From NCBI RefSeq assembly GCF_019393635.1, contig NC_057863.1, forward strand, positions 646,388,660-646,452,659: DNA of 64,000 nucleotides, given 5' to 3'. The stretch comes from Dromiciops gliroides. Its lineage: Eukaryota; Chordata; Mammalia; Microbiotheria; Microbiotheriidae. The first letter of the stretch is position 1. Every line of letters starts with the position of its first letter. Of this stretch, positions 1 through 10,924 are shown in pieces. A program made the position numbers and the translations under genes. The notes under the pieces were generated by a model, which made no database searches, was not told the origin of the DNA, and worked only from the letters and a program-made list of their open reading frames with translations.

Positions 1-262
1 GGTGTAGAATGAGATGGCATATCCTGGCCATCCTGTGCAATGTGTGTGCAGGTGTGTGTGTGGGAATTAAACCAAGAGAATCCAACCTCAACTTTTGCCA
101 ATGGCCATTCTATCAGCCTTTCCCAAGGCAGTGCACTACCTGGACTTAGTGCCTGTCTCCTCTTCTGTGACAGTTCAATGCCTGTTCTTGTATGCATTCC
201 TCTCATGGATGGCTGGCATCTTGGCTAATCTGATCTGATAACTCATAATAAAGGCAATTAAT

Positions 263-420
263 GGGGGCGGCTAGGTGGCGCAGTGGATAAAGCACCAGCC
301 CTGGATTCAGGAGTACCTGAGTTCAAATCCAGCCTCAGACACTTGACACTTACTATCTGTATGACCCTGGGCAAGTCACTTAACCCCCATCACCCTGCCC
401 CAAAAAAATAAATAAATAAA
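263..420 (+). mobile_element. Marsupial CORE-SINE (tRNA head, MIR-type core)
   Basis: Full length: GGCTAGGTGGCGCAGTGG head with an A/B-box-like tRNA part, then the core TGTGACCCTGGGCAAGTCAC, then an A-rich tail with AAAT units. A target duplication (aaggcaattaatg) flanks it, so the insertion into the retroviral fossil is clean. Confidence 0.93.
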
Positions 421-581
421 GGCAATTAATGTCTCAAATGGTAAATTCCCATAATCCATGTCTGATATGGATTTAACAACTGAGGATAACAATGACAGCA
501 AAAAAAATGTGAATTTGCTTTGATTCAGAATATAATATACAATATGCAATAATTCCAAGTAATAACTTTTTCTTTTCTTTC

Positions 582-729
582 TTTTTTTTTTTTTGTGAGG
601 CAATTGGGGTTAAGTGACTTGCCCAGGGTCACACAGCTAGTAAGTCTCAAGTGTCTGAGGCCAGATTTAAACTCAGGTCCTACTGAATCCAGGGCCAGTG
701 CTCCATCCACTGTGCCACCTAGCTGCCCC
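582..729 (-). mobile_element. Marsupial CORE-SINE
   Basis: Inverse copy: T-tract, then the reversed core and the reversed head ending CTAGCTGCCCC. It is flanked by an imperfect duplication (ccaagtaata). Confidence 0.93.
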
Positions 730-748
730 AAGTAATACCTTTTTAAAG

Positions 749-1249
749 TGTGTAATTTAAAATTCTAAATGTGGGTTCTAATCTGTCCCCCCAGTTTGGG
801 GGGAAATTGACTAAAATCACTGATAAATGAATTTAGGATTTTTATGGGTTTATTGAAAGATAGTAAAAGAAAGAGAAAGATTGAGAACAGAGTTCCTATA
901 ACCTGGCAATCCTAAACTTCCCTAGCTTCCACTTCTGAAGTCCTTTGCCACCTCGCCAATCTCTCCCAGGCAAAGAGCAAACCACCTGGCCAGCGTCTCC
1001 TTCCTGCTTCATGATCCCCTCCCAGAAATGGGAGGTTCTTCAAGCTGATTGGTTCACTGGGCCCAAAGGTGGTCAAAGTTCAAAGTTGTTAGCTTCTGGG
1101 AACAATTACTTTCTTAAATATCCTTAAGTACCAGCCAGATGTGCTTACAATCTAGTAAAAGGTCAACAATCAGTCATCTTATCTAATTCAATCAGTTTAA
1201 ATCTCCAGGTGGGTCCCTGAGGATCTGCTAAATCCATTATCTTAACACA
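749..1249 (-). mobile_element. Probable solo LTR inside the ERV fossil
   Basis: The block interrupts sequence that is continuous in the related copy near 48.08 kb (between a T-rich run and gctaag.gtacaatta). It starts TG and ends CA, and on the - strand carries an AATAAA signal (tttatt near 849). The exact ends and target duplication are uncertain. No coding sequence is visible. Confidence 0.5.
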
Positions 1250-1316
1250 TAAGCTAAGTGTACAATTACCTTTGTGAAAAATCAGAACATATTTTAATAC
1301 AACTTAAAACACAATC

Positions 1317-1473
1317 TTTGTTTGTTTGTTTGTTTTTGCAGGGCAATGAGGGTTAAGTGACTTGCCCAGGGTCACACAGCTTGTAAGTGTCAAGTGTCTA
1401 AGGCTAGATTTGAACTCAGGTACTCCTGAATCCAGGGCCAGTCTTTTCTCCACTGCTCCATCTAGCTGCCCCA
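1317..1473 (-). mobile_element. Marsupial CORE-SINE
   Basis: Reversed SINE with a (TTTG)n tail, flanked by aaaacacaatctt on both sides, which marks a clean target duplication. Confidence 0.93.
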
Positions 1474-1524
1474 AAACACAATCTTAAAAGAATGAAAATC
1501 TCTATGAAAATAAGCCCATACTAT

Positions 1525-1668
1525 TAATTTGTTTGTTTTAGTGAGGCAATTGGGGTTAAGTGACTTGCCCAGGGTCACACAGCTAGTAAATGTTAAGTGT
1601 CTGAGGCCAGATTTGAACTCAGGTACTCCTGACTCCAGGCGGTATCCACTGCTCCACCTAGCTGCCCC
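1525..1668 (-). mobile_element. Marsupial CORE-SINE
   Basis: Reversed SINE, slightly shortened in the head, flanked by ccatactattaattt on both sides. Confidence 0.92.
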
Positions 1669-2639
1669 CCATACTATTAATTTCAAAATGAAGATACAAT
1701 AGCATAAAAAAGAAACCCTTGTGTAACATTTGAACTGACATTATTTCTCTGAGTGAATCTAGAACATTTTTTATTACTTTATCTAAAATCCCCAAATCTC
1801 ATATTATTATCTTGCTGTCTAATTCTGCAAAATATATTTCTATTTATGGCAATAGTAAATTTGAATATGAAAAGCTTTTGCAAATGTTCCTCTTTTTTTT
1901 CAAAGCTTAGCAAAAATAATACTTCTTGAATTAATTTACACTTGCCATGGCAACCAATTTACCAAGGAAATACTTTATAGAATTTGATCATATAATCAGT
2001 TGGAAAAACAAACAATTTAGAATATGGGAGAACAATACTTCCAGAATTAATATTGTATTATGAAATCAAAACCATCTTGCATTGGTTCAAAAATAGAGAG
2101 ATAGATGAATAGAGCCAAATACATATGGAGGAATAAGAGACAATAAAATTCAATAGCCTACATGTACTGGTACCAGTTTTACATTTGAGCAATGGATTGA
2201 AGAATCCTTCTCTCCAATTTTGATGGCAGTTAGAGTTGTTGGAATACCTGGAAAGGACCTTCCCAAGCTGGCTGAGTCCCACTAGTTAGTTGAACATTTT
2301 TGATATATACACTGTCTCCTGGTCTCAAATCATGTAAGGAGAAGCCCAAGGAGCCAGCCTGTAGTGCTGCTCCTGCCTTGTGGAGTTCATGTAACCTGCC
2401 TTGTAATTCCTGTATATAGGAAGCAACAGAGGTATCTCCCCCCACCCCACCAATGATGTATATACTCGGGGAAAAGGTTTTGCTTGGACAGGAAAATGGA
2501 GTATAGTCCACAGGATCACAGTGAGTGAAAATTAACTTGAAGACTCAAAAATAAAAATAATTGCATCAACCCTAGAAATCATTAATTGCACAATAGTTTC
2601 TCAAAAGATTCTGTATAAAAAAATAAATATAATTAGGCA

Positions 2640-2735
2640 AACAATTTGAAAATGAGCGGATGCCTATCGATTGGGGAATGGCTGAACATGTGTTATATGA
2701 ATGTAATGGATTACTATTGTAATCTTGCATACTCC
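2640..2735 (+). mobile_element. L1 ORF2 C-terminal scrap
   Basis: A short stretch matches the conserved L1 segment that encodes the 'IGEWL' region (attggggaatggctgaac), as also seen near 33.03 kb. Bases 2520-2640 and 2736-2987 around it carry nothing I recognise. Confidence 0.5.
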
Positions 2736-2987
2736 AGAAGTGGTCCTACTGTTTAAATAGAAACACTCTCCCATATGGACAACACCCTTCCTCTCACTGT
2801 AACCTAAAGCTAAGGAGGGGAGAGCCATGTGGGAGAGGACCTCACTCAGGACAGTGAAGTCCTGAGGTGCAAAGTATCTGAATGAAGGAGAAGATTCCAA
2901 AGGCATGCAGAAAAAAAAAAAAGAAAAAAGAATGAAAAAAATTAAAAATAAATAAAAAACAAAGGCATGCAGAACATGTGGAGTCTT

Positions 2988-3138
2988 TTTCTTTTGGGGG
3001 GGGGTGAGGCAATTGGGGTTAAGTGACTTGCCCAGGGTCACACAACTAGTAAGTGTTAAGTGTCTGAGGCCAGATTTGAACTCAGGTCCTCCTGACTCCA
3101 GGGCAGGACCTCTATCCACTGTGCCACCTAGCTGCCCC
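2988..3138 (-). mobile_element. Marsupial CORE-SINE
   Basis: Reversed full-length SINE. It sits head to tail with the next copy only about 10 bases away. Confidence 0.92.
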
Positions 3139-3145
3139 TGGAATC

Positions 3146-3294
3146 TTTTTTTTTTTTTTTAGTGAGGCAATTGGGGTTAAGTGACTTGCCCAGGGTCACA
3201 CAGCTAGTAAGTGTTAAGTGTCTGAGGCTGGATTTGAACTCAGGTCCTCCTGACTCTAGCCAGTGCTCTATCCACTGTGCCACCTAGCTTCCCC
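3146..3294 (-). mobile_element. Marsupial CORE-SINE
   Basis: Reversed full-length SINE directly following another in the same orientation. The shared flanks (gcagaacatgtggagtctt.. and ..atggagtctt) suggest nested insertion at one target. Confidence 0.92.
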
Positions 3295-4550
3295 ATGGAG
3301 TCTTCTTAATACCAAGCCTAACAAATGTGACAGAGCCATCCTTTTGTACTAACCCTAAATGCCTCATTTCTTGTTTATACAAAGTCTCTAATGGAGACAT
3401 CTCTACATGGATGGAGGGCACTCTACATGAAAACAATCTTTCATAGGAACAGGCAGGTTTTTACCAGGTTTTTAGGTTATTCAACAGAGAACTACAGCTT
3501 TGTTCCTTCACAGTTAGCTGCAATCTGTTCTGCTTAGGAGATTCCAACATTTTTGATCTTTGTTGAAGACAAAAAAAGCATTGGATTTGGAAGAAAAAAA
3601 CCACCACATTGGTGAGTTCCAGTCCACTGTCTCGCACCCTTCTGTTAAGGTCATTTGCAATTATATGAGGGACTGGGCTTCTAGCCCAGGAGCACCCTGC
3701 CTCCTCTGGGATGAGCACCTCTTCCCCACTTCTTGGTTTGTGGGGAAAGGAGGGACCTTGGGACCTACCTGGCACCCTCAACCCCATCCTTTCCTAGGGT
3801 GAAGAGAAAAGTAGTCTTGTGTGCTCCCCCTGACCTAGCATGATCCCCTGCCTTGCCCCTGCTGGAGGAGAGGAAGATCAGGATACAGACCCTTGTGACC
3901 AAGAAGACCGAAGCTCTGAAGAAGAGAGTCTGGGACCCAGGGATCCCCGACCATATACCACCAGCCTGGGTCCCTCAGCTCCAGCTTCACAGCTCCATGG
4001 GGACAAAATTCAGCCACCTAGTGCCATGCTTCACCTTGGTCAGCAGCTTCTGGGGGAATCAGACCCAGTCTCACCCTCAAAGAGGGCAGGCAGCCGGTTC
4101 CCTGGGAGCCAGCCCAGGAGAAAGAAGTAGCTACTGAAAGGGCAGGGGATTCTGGATCTGGTAACTCACTCTCCTTCGAACCATCTGGCATTCGTCCTTC
4201 TGAGCCTTGTTTGATGCTCAAGGCCATGACACCCAGTGCCTAGCTCCACCTGGAATAGAGGGGGATGGGGAGAGCTCCCAGGTGAGAAAGGTTTCCCAGC
4301 TCTCTGCTCTGAAGATTTCTTTTTCTGTGACCCTCTCTTGCCTTCCTTTACTTGGACTCCCCTTGGCCTGTCCCAACCCCCCCCCCAACAGATCCTGAGG
4401 AGGTCTAGGAAGCTTCTTGTCCCCCCCCCCCCCATAATGTCAGTCTGGACACAGCCAACCTCAGCCCCCATCTTGACTTGGTGGTGTGATCCTGAGATAA
4501 CCATTGTTACCTGCCTACTTCAGATGAGTCAGGGGGAGACTGAGTCTGAA
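3295..4550. other. Unassigned sequence left of the gene A duplication
   Basis: No repeat family recognised. An open frame of 96 codons (3840-4130, +) reads as an acidic, low-complexity peptide (EEDQDTD..., EEES) and overlaps another open frame on the same strand; GC-rich composition alone can keep such frames open. The end of this block, at about 4550, is where homology between the two duplicated gene units begins. Confidence 0.4.
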
Positions 4551-4959
4551 TTTTAAGTGTATTTGGCATAAATTCTGGGCTACTTGTAGAGGATCTAATA
4601 TGACAACAACAATGGGAGAACACATGTGACTGGGAGAAACTCAGTCCAATCCAACCCTGATTTGTAGTTAACACACAGTGTGTAGCCTCCCAGTTTTCCC
4701 AGTATCCATTAGCTGGCAGCTCCTCGAAGTACAGGGTCCATTGCTTTCAGTCAGTCTGGTGCGCAGTTTTAGCATGGCAGTCTTTCTACTCAGAGGAAAA
4801 AAGGGCAATAGTGTTGGACAGAGGGAGTTGGTAGAGTCATAGCTTGGCCCAGATGGAGTTGGAGCACGGGGGTGGAGTGGGAGGAGTTCAGGGTGGAAGG
4901 CGGGATCATTGCAATGGAGAAGACATTCCACGTGACTGAGGACAGGGTTTAGGGAGGCA

Positions 4960-5207
4960 GTCTGAGTGCTTGAGAGCTGAGCGGCGGTGATTGGAGGAAA
5001 GGGCTGGACCGTCCTGGGGGCCTCAGGAGCTGTGCTCTTGGCCACAGGAAGACCCTCCCCGAGTGCGCTGGGGGGTGGGGCAGAAATAGGAAGTCTTTTC
5101 CTTGGGAATGATCTGCCTTCCCTGGAGTCCAGATCTATTTCCTTTCTTTCCTTGCAGCTGAGATCATTCTGCTTTCCGGAAGCCGCCTCTGTGCGTGCAG
5201 GTCGCAG
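4960..5207 (+). promoter_or_regulatory. Probable promoter and noncoding first exon of gene A
   Basis: A CpG-richer block (about ten CpGs between 4980 and 5207, scarce around it) contains an ETS-type site (TTCCGGAAG near 5175) and ends in a good donor, CAG|GTAGGT at 5207/5208. Copy 2 keeps the same layout at 28965. KRAB-ZNF genes usually begin with such a short noncoding exon. The transcription start is not determined, so the left edge is a guess. Confidence 0.5.
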
Positions 5208-6574
5208 GTAGGTCTGAGCCAGACCGCCCCCTCCCCCCATATTTCCTGGCTTCTGCCGGCTGCCCTTGCCGGTCTCATTCTGACCTCATTGTGACTGTCC
5301 TCCAGGTCGGCCAGGAGCTCGTTTCCCTCCCAAGCCTGGCTCCCCGCCCCCACATCTTTTCCAGACTCCCAAGCACTTCCCAAACTTCCTGCCTCACTCT
5401 ATCATTTCCCAGACTTCAGACTTTGCCCATAGGGATCCCGGAGTCCTGATCTCAGCCTCCCTATGAGAGGACCCAGGGGCTTGGGTTCCCTGTCCCCACC
5501 TCCCAGTGAGAGATGGAGTTGTCCAGCCTTCCAGGATCCCGGAGTCCGCCCTTGCCGCCCCTAGTGCTCCACCTTGGACAGTTACCAAAGCTTACCCTGC
5601 CCCCTTATCTGAACCCGTGGTCCTCGGGCCAGTTCCCTATCAAATCCCAGGCGTGGGGTTCTCTGCTGGCTCCAGTCTCCCTCGAGGGATTCCAAGCCTA
5701 AGCTTGAGCAGAGGGTCCCAGGAGCCCTCCCTAGCTCTAGTTCGACCTCAGGACACAGTCTTCCTGCTTTCCCGGGCTCAGCTCGAGCGCTTCTGCCCCA
5801 GTGCTGTCCTATGTGCCCTGAGCGCTGTAGCTCTGCTCCCCTTCCTTCCCCAGGGCAGCTGCTCCTGCCTCCCTGCCCCCACTTCTTTCAGAGCCCTCGG
5901 GGCTGAATCCCAGACTGGATTTGGTCTCCAGGCTCTGGCTTGCCCTGGTCATTGCTGGGCTGCTCCATCCCAGAGCCCTCCCCATCCTTAACCCTCCTTT
6001 GCTTCTCTCCCTCCTAGATCAGTCAGTCAGTCTGAGTTCTGTATGTTGGGGGGGAGGGCATGCTGGGAGGGCAGAGAACTCTGCCTCAGGAGCCATGGAG
6101 GCTCTGAGTGCTCTCATCCCTCCTGGGATCCCAAGCCCCTTCTGTCTTTGGGCCTCTAGGAGAATGTGGAGAGGAAGAGGAGGAGTAAGAGAGGGAGGGG
6201 AGTAGGCTTCCTGTGCAGACCCTGTTCCCTTCCAAGCCTGCCCCTCTCTGCTGCCTCCCTCTCTCAGTAGGTTGGAGTCTCTCCCCTGAGGGTAGGGCCA
6301 GAGCCTTTATGACTCCTGTGGGAACTCACCCTCTCTAAATCTCTGTAGGCCAGCTTCCTCCCTAGGGAAAGGAGGGAGACATCTCCCCCTCTGGGATCCT
6401 TCTCCCTCCCCAACTCAGTCTGCAGGGGACCAAGGGTTGTCCCAAGCAGATATTGGGTCAAGTCCAGATATCAAAGTGGGAGGGACATTAGAACAGTTTT
6501 ATTATGAGGGTCAACAAATAGCTGTCCCCCAGAGTATGGGCACAAAGGAGGTCAGCATGGGACTAAGATTGCAG
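5208..6574 (+). other. Gene A intron 1, conserved CT-rich block
   Basis: Almost identical to 28966-30346 of copy 2. It has no recognised repeat. A long open frame from 5506 to 5991 begins with GTG, not ATG, and its ten differences from copy 2 all change the amino acid, so it looks like noncoding GC/CT-rich sequence rather than a gene. Confidence 0.6.
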
Positions 6575-6705
6575 TGTTGTGGGGGGTGGATTTAATTGAT
6601 CAAATTGATTATGAGGTGTTCCAAATAATTACAAGAGGCAGTGATTCTGGTTTCCCAAGTTTTATTGAAATGACCACAGGAGAGCATCCTGGAGGTGTCT
6701 CAAAT

Positions 6706-6754
<49 letters not shown>

Positions 6755-7244
6755 GAATAGTTATATTGATAGTGAGAAAAAGCAAGTTATCTCCTCATTA
6801 TCTTAATCCCTTCCTTGTGGGAGCTTCATAGGAGGTCTTAATCCTAATTTGACATCCTGGGCTCCTTGGTCAACCTCTAAGTCGGGTACCTTATTCCTTA
6901 GAGGTCTGTTTTGGGGTTTGCACACCAGGTAAACCTAAGGACACATTTGGCCCTTTCTGTGCATGTTCCTAAAGACAGGCTTAAAGTTGTCAGACCCAGA
7001 GGGTCTCTGAGTTTTTGATATCTCTTTACTTAAGATCTGGTTCTAGGTGTCCTGTCATCTAGGAATATTAATGGTTGATGGTCCCTAGATACTGTCTCTA
7101 TTGATGGTGAAGGTTGAAAGGGACAGTCCCTCTCTGTTACTATAAGAACACAAACTTTAATTTCTCTCTTAACCCTTTTAGGTACTATTGAAAAGAACTC
7201 AAGCCTCAGTTTATCTGTTAACCCCTTTTTGCCTCCTCCATCCA
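6575..7244 (-). mobile_element. Probable solo LTR in gene A intron 1
   Basis: A block of about 670 bp beginning TGTTGTGG and ending in CA interrupts sequence that is continuous in copy 2 (attacag|ggtggagg at about 30345). A 3-4 base duplication (cag) flanks it. On the - strand it has a polyadenylation signal (tttattg near 6661). It contains a (TG)n tract. It is absent from gene B, so it was inserted after the duplication or lost there. Confidence 0.6.
6707..6751. repeat. (TG)n microsatellite
   Basis: An uninterrupted dinucleotide tract of about 22 units inside the LTR-like insertion. Confidence 0.95.
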
Positions 7245-7359
7245 CAGGGTGGAGGAGATGGGCTTTTCTGTGCTGAGCTAAAGAAGAGAGGGATGTTCCA
7301 GGTGGCTCCAGGCTGTCCCATGTTTATCAGAAAGGTGTAGAATTAAAACCTTCCTGGTT

Positions 7360-7527
7360 GTATATAGATATATAGATATAACCTATATCAGATTACCTGC
7401 TGTCTAGGGGAGGGGAGAGGGAGGGGAGGGAGAAAAATCTGAAATTGTAAAGCTTGTATAAACAAACACTGAGAACTATCTTTACATGTAACGGAAAAAA
7501 TAAAATACCTTATATGTTAAAAAAACA
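7360..7527 (+). mobile_element. 5'-truncated L1 3' end with target duplication
   Basis: Carries the L1 3' UTR hallmarks: a purine tract of GGGGAGGGG type (7407-7434), ttgtaaagcttgtataaac, and an A-rich end. A 15-base duplication (aaaaccttcctggtt) lies at 7345-7359 and 7528-7542. Copy 2 has only one copy of this target (near 30442), so this is an insertion specific to gene A. Confidence 0.92.
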
Positions 7528-7702
7528 AAAACCTTCCTGGTTAGGTGTGTGTGACATTTGTCCATAAGAGCTTTGGCTGTTGCTCCATTTGTGGGGTCAT
7601 AAAGGTTTTGGGAAGCTGGAGTCTGAGGTAGATAAAGACCAGGGACAATATGGAGGAACTTACAAAATGGAGTCAACATTGGTTCCTTTGCTACCTACAC
7701 AG

Positions 7703-7755
7703 GGAGCCTGAAGCTAGAGGGAATGGCCCCTGGGAGCCTCAGACCTCCACCTCAG
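7703..7755 (+). CDS. KRAB-ZNF gene A, start-codon exon
   Basis: The acceptor tacctacacag ends at 7702. The ATG at 7723 opens 11 codons reading MAPGSLRPPPQ, followed by the donor CAG|GTAAGT at 7756. The exon ends in phase 0, matching the next exon. This short leader is typical of KRAB zinc-finger genes, where it carries no known domain. The coding part is identical in gene B (30639-30671). The first 20 bases are 5' UTR. Confidence 0.82.
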
Positions 7756-7854
7756 GTAAGTACAGTCTCTGCACAGACTCTACCAACATCAGGCACTGAA
7801 ACCATTTTCATAGATATGGGGATGGTTTGTGAAGCTGGCAATACCTTCCTTATG

Positions 7855-8929
7855 GATTGTTTCTTTACAAAAATAGGCATTAAGTGAAAAAAAATGCAAA
7901 AGAAGGTAGTTTAGCAGTACCAGATCCCAAACTGTATTGGAAAGGGGTAATTATCAAAAGAATCTTTTGCTGACTTAAGAAAAAGAGAGGTGGATCAGTA
8001 GAATAGACGAGGTACAAATTACACTATGATAAGTGACTATGGTAATCTAGTCTGTGATAAGCCCAAAGATCCAAGTTTTTGAAACAAAAACTCATTGATT
8101 GACAAAAGCTACTGGGAAAACTGGAAAAGAGTATGGCAAAAACTTGGTCAAGACCAACACCTCAGACATTATACCAAGACAAGGTCAAAATGGGTACATG
8201 GTTAGAGGGCAGCTAGGTGGTGCAGTGGATAAAGCACAGGCCCTGGATTCAGGAATATGCAGGCCTCAGACACTTGACACTTACTAGTGGTGTGACACTG
8301 GGCAAGTCACTTAACCCTCATTGCCCCCCCCCCCCAAAAGATGGGTACATGATTTAGACATAAACATTGATACCATAAGCACATTAAAGACAGCATGGAG
8401 TAGTTTTTGTCAGGTTTATGAACAAGGAAAGAATTTAGGACCAAAGAAGATAGAGAAAGCATTACAAAATATTAAGGAGATTGTTTTGATTCTGTGACAT
8501 TAAAAAAGCTTATGCTTTTGCATAAACAAAAGCAATGTAACCAAAATGATCAGGAAAGCATTTTTGAAATAGCTATCTCTCATAAAAGCCTCATTTCTCA
8601 AATATATAGAGAATAGGGTCAAATTTATAAAAATACAAGTGATTCCCCAATTGATAAATGGTTAAAGGATATGAACAGGCATTTTTCAGACAAAGAAATC
8701 AAAGCTCTATATGTGAAAAAATGCTCTAAGTCATTATTGCTCAGAGAATTGAAATTAATACAACTCTGAGGTACCACCTCACACTTACCAGAGTGGCTAA
8801 TATGACCAAAAAGGAAGGTGTTGGGGGTGATGTGGGAAAACAGGGGAGCTGAGCCACTGTAGGTAGTTGTGAGCTGATCCAACCTTTCTAGAGATGATTT
8901 TACCACTATGACCAAAGGGCTGCGTCCTG
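7855..8929 (+). mobile_element. L1 ORF2 fragment (older subfamily), shared with gene B
   Basis: Decayed ORF2 C-terminal half in sense orientation: the 'aggcattaagtgaaaa' start, the region around gtcaaaatgggtacatgat, and the 'gattccccaattgataaatgg' motif. The same fragment is at 30771 in gene B, so it predates the duplication. It is interrupted by a SINE and cut off at 8929 by LTR sequence. Confidence 0.8.
8206..8338 (+). mobile_element. Marsupial CORE-SINE
   Basis: SINE with an internal gap in the core and a C-rich tail, inserted into the L1 fragment. The flanks aaaatgggtacatg and gatgggtacatgat form the target duplication. It is absent from the gene B copy. Confidence 0.9.
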
Positions 8930-9338
8930 TCTCTTTCCAGCTCCATGCCAGAATGATGAAACTCCTTCCTTCTTCTTACCAGCAACCCCCAGGCTCCCAG
9001 GAAACAGGGCAGACAGACACACAGCCCCAAGCTAATTGGCAGGCAGACCTGATTGGCAGAATTAACGAGCCTCTCTACAACTACCAGCCCCCCTTCTGCT
9101 TCCAGATGCCAGAGGTCAGGTGACAGCCCTCACCAGGCTTCCAGTCATGGTATGGCTGCCCTCATTATAATTTGGCCAGGCCCATGCCGGAGTGAGGTCA
9201 GGGTGTATGGGTTTCTAATTTTAGGCAAAGATGGGGTCATAGAAACCTCAAATCACAATTCTTTAAATTCCCCCACTTTGTTTCATCAAGAAACACAGTC
9301 TGTTTCCTTGATGAAACAATAAATATTAAACAACAAAC
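8930..9338 (-). mobile_element. ERV LTR and adjoining internal edge (copy 1 of 2)
   Basis: On the - strand an LTR begins near 9267 and runs to about 8930. The internal side (9268-9338) carries the purine-tract region and the tcaagaaacaca/ttccttgatgaaac pair seen at 46.53 kb and 23.97 kb. The same LTR recurs at 10925-11182. Broken fossil, without coding capacity here. Confidence 0.6.
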
Positions 9339-9479
9339 AATAAATATATTTTATTTTATTATTTTCCTGTTACATGTAGAGATAGCTTTCAGCATTTGTT
9401 TACATAAGATTTGAAATTTCAAATTTTTTCTCCCTTCCTCCCCTCTCCCCCTCCCCCCCAACAGCAGGCAATTCGAGAT

Positions 9480-9530
<51 letters not shown>

Positions 9531-10924
9531 TATCTATATGTACATACACATATACACATACATAAGGACTTTAAACATATTTCTGCATCAGTCATGCTAT
9601 AAGAGAAGAATCAGAGCAATGAGGAAAAACCTTAAAGTAGAAAAACAACAGCACCAAAAACAAAAGAAATATTTTGGTTCAATCAACATCCATATTCCAT
9701 AGTTCTTTTTTTTTTCCCTCGATTTGGAGAGCCTTTTCCATCATGAGTCCCCTGGAACTTTCCTGTACCATTGTATTGGTGCAAAGAATCCAGTCTATCA
9801 CAGTTGATCAACACATAATGTTGATGATACTGTGTATAATGTTCTTCTGGTTCTGCTCATCTCACTCATCATCAGTTCATGCAACTCCTTCCAGGCTTCT
9901 CTGAACTTCTCCTGCTCATCATTTCTCACAGCACAATAGAATTCCATTACATTCATATACCACAACTTGTCCAGCCATTCCCCAACTGATGGGCAACCCC
10001 TCAATTTTCAATTCCTTGCCACCACATAAAGAGCAGCTATAAATATTTTTGAACATGTGGGTCCTTTTCCCTTTTCTATCCCATATTCCCATATCTCAAT
10101 ATGATGTCCTTGGGGAAAAGACCCAAAAATGGTATTGCTGGGTCAAAGGGTATGCACAGTTTATAGCTCTTTGGGCATAGTTCCAAATAGCTCTCCAGAA
10201 TGGTTGGATAAGTTCACAGCTCCACCAACGATGCATTAGTGTTCCAATTTTTCCACAGCTTCTCCAACATTTATTATTTTCCTTTTTTGTTATATTAGCC
10301 AATCTACAGGTATCAGGTGGTACCTGAGAGTTATTTTAATTTGCATCTCTCTAATCAATAGTGATTTAGAGCATTTTTTCATATGGGAATTGATAGCTTT
10401 GATTTCTTCATCAGAAAACTGCCTGTTCATATCCTTTGACCATTGCTCAATTGGGGAATGAGTTGGATTTTTATAAATTTGATTTAGTTCCCTATATATT
10501 TTAGAAATGAGGCCTTTATCAGAAGTACTGGCCATAAAAATTGTTTCCCAGCTTTCTGTATCCCTTCTAATTTTGGATGAATTGCTTCTGTTTGTACAAA
10601 CCCTTTTTAATTTAATGTAATCAAAATCATCCATTTTTCATTTCATAATATTCTCTATCTCTTGTTTAGTCATAAATTGCTCTCCTTTCCAAAGATCTGA
10701 AAGGTAAACTATTCCTTCCTCTCCTAATTTACCTATGATAGCACCTCTTATGTCTAAATCATGTACCCATTTTGACCTTATTTTAGTGTATGGTGTAAGA
10801 TGTTGGTCTATGCCTAATTTCTGCCATACAGTCTTCCAGTTTTTCCAGCAGTTTTTGTCAAATATTGATTTCCTATCCCAGAAGCTGGAGTCTTTGGGTT
10901 TATCAAACACTACATTACTAATGT
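9339..10924 (-). mobile_element. 5'-truncated L1, 3' UTR and ORF2 C-terminal part
   Basis: The insertion begins with the T-rich L1 3' end (cctgttacatgtagagatagc) and continues into ORF2. On the - strand 10004-9798 encodes the conserved [11 protein letters not shown] and [12 protein letters not shown] segments, and 10910-10290 encodes further ORF2 in several frames. ORF2 carries stops and frame changes. The left end has a (CA)n tract. Its truncated end abuts a second LTR copy, so no simple target duplication is seen. Confidence 0.9.
9477..9545. repeat. (CA)n / (TACA)n microsatellite
   Basis: About 19 CA units followed by degenerate tacacata repeats, inside the L1 3' UTR, where such expansions are common. 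Confidence 0.93.

Larger units (their letters stand above)
1..2519 (-). mobile_element. Retroviral (ERV) fossil, pol end plus env-type region
   Basis: Read on the - strand, 2511-2230 resembles the C-terminal end of a gammaretrovirus-like integrase (DLRPGDSVYIKN followed by PAWEGPFQV), so pol ends here and the sequence towards position 1 is env-type and downstream. The stretches 1-580 and 1250-1320 match 47.4-48.1 kb (also - strand), and parts match 41.9-42.2 kb and 54.9-55.07 kb. The copy is badly broken and interrupted by four SINEs and one LTR-like insertion. It is cut by the window edge, so its LTR is not seen. Family by resemblance only: class I (gamma-like). Confidence 0.7.

Noticed and set aside
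263-420. tRNA-like A and B boxes at the SINE heads
   Set aside because: They belong to the tRNA-derived SINE head. The sequence does not fold as a complete tRNA and continues into the core, so no tRNA gene is called.
2664-3119. 151-codon frame on the - strand, and many frames containing 'GPEFKSGLRHLTLTSCVTLGKSLNP'-like peptides
   Set aside because: That peptide is the translation of the reversed or forward CORE-SINE, seen at most SINE copies; it is not a gene family.
5506-5991. 161-codon open frame, present in both gene units (also 29268-29753)
   Set aside because: It starts with GTG rather than ATG. All ten base differences between the copies change the amino acid, so there is no sign of protein constraint. 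It stays open because the region is GC/CT-rich and the copies are 98% identical.
7030-7245. 71-codon frame on the - strand
   Set aside because: It lies inside the LTR-like insertion and shows no recognisable domain.
9411-9602. Open frame rich in THTHTH
   Set aside because: Translation of a CA microsatellite in an L1 3' UTR.
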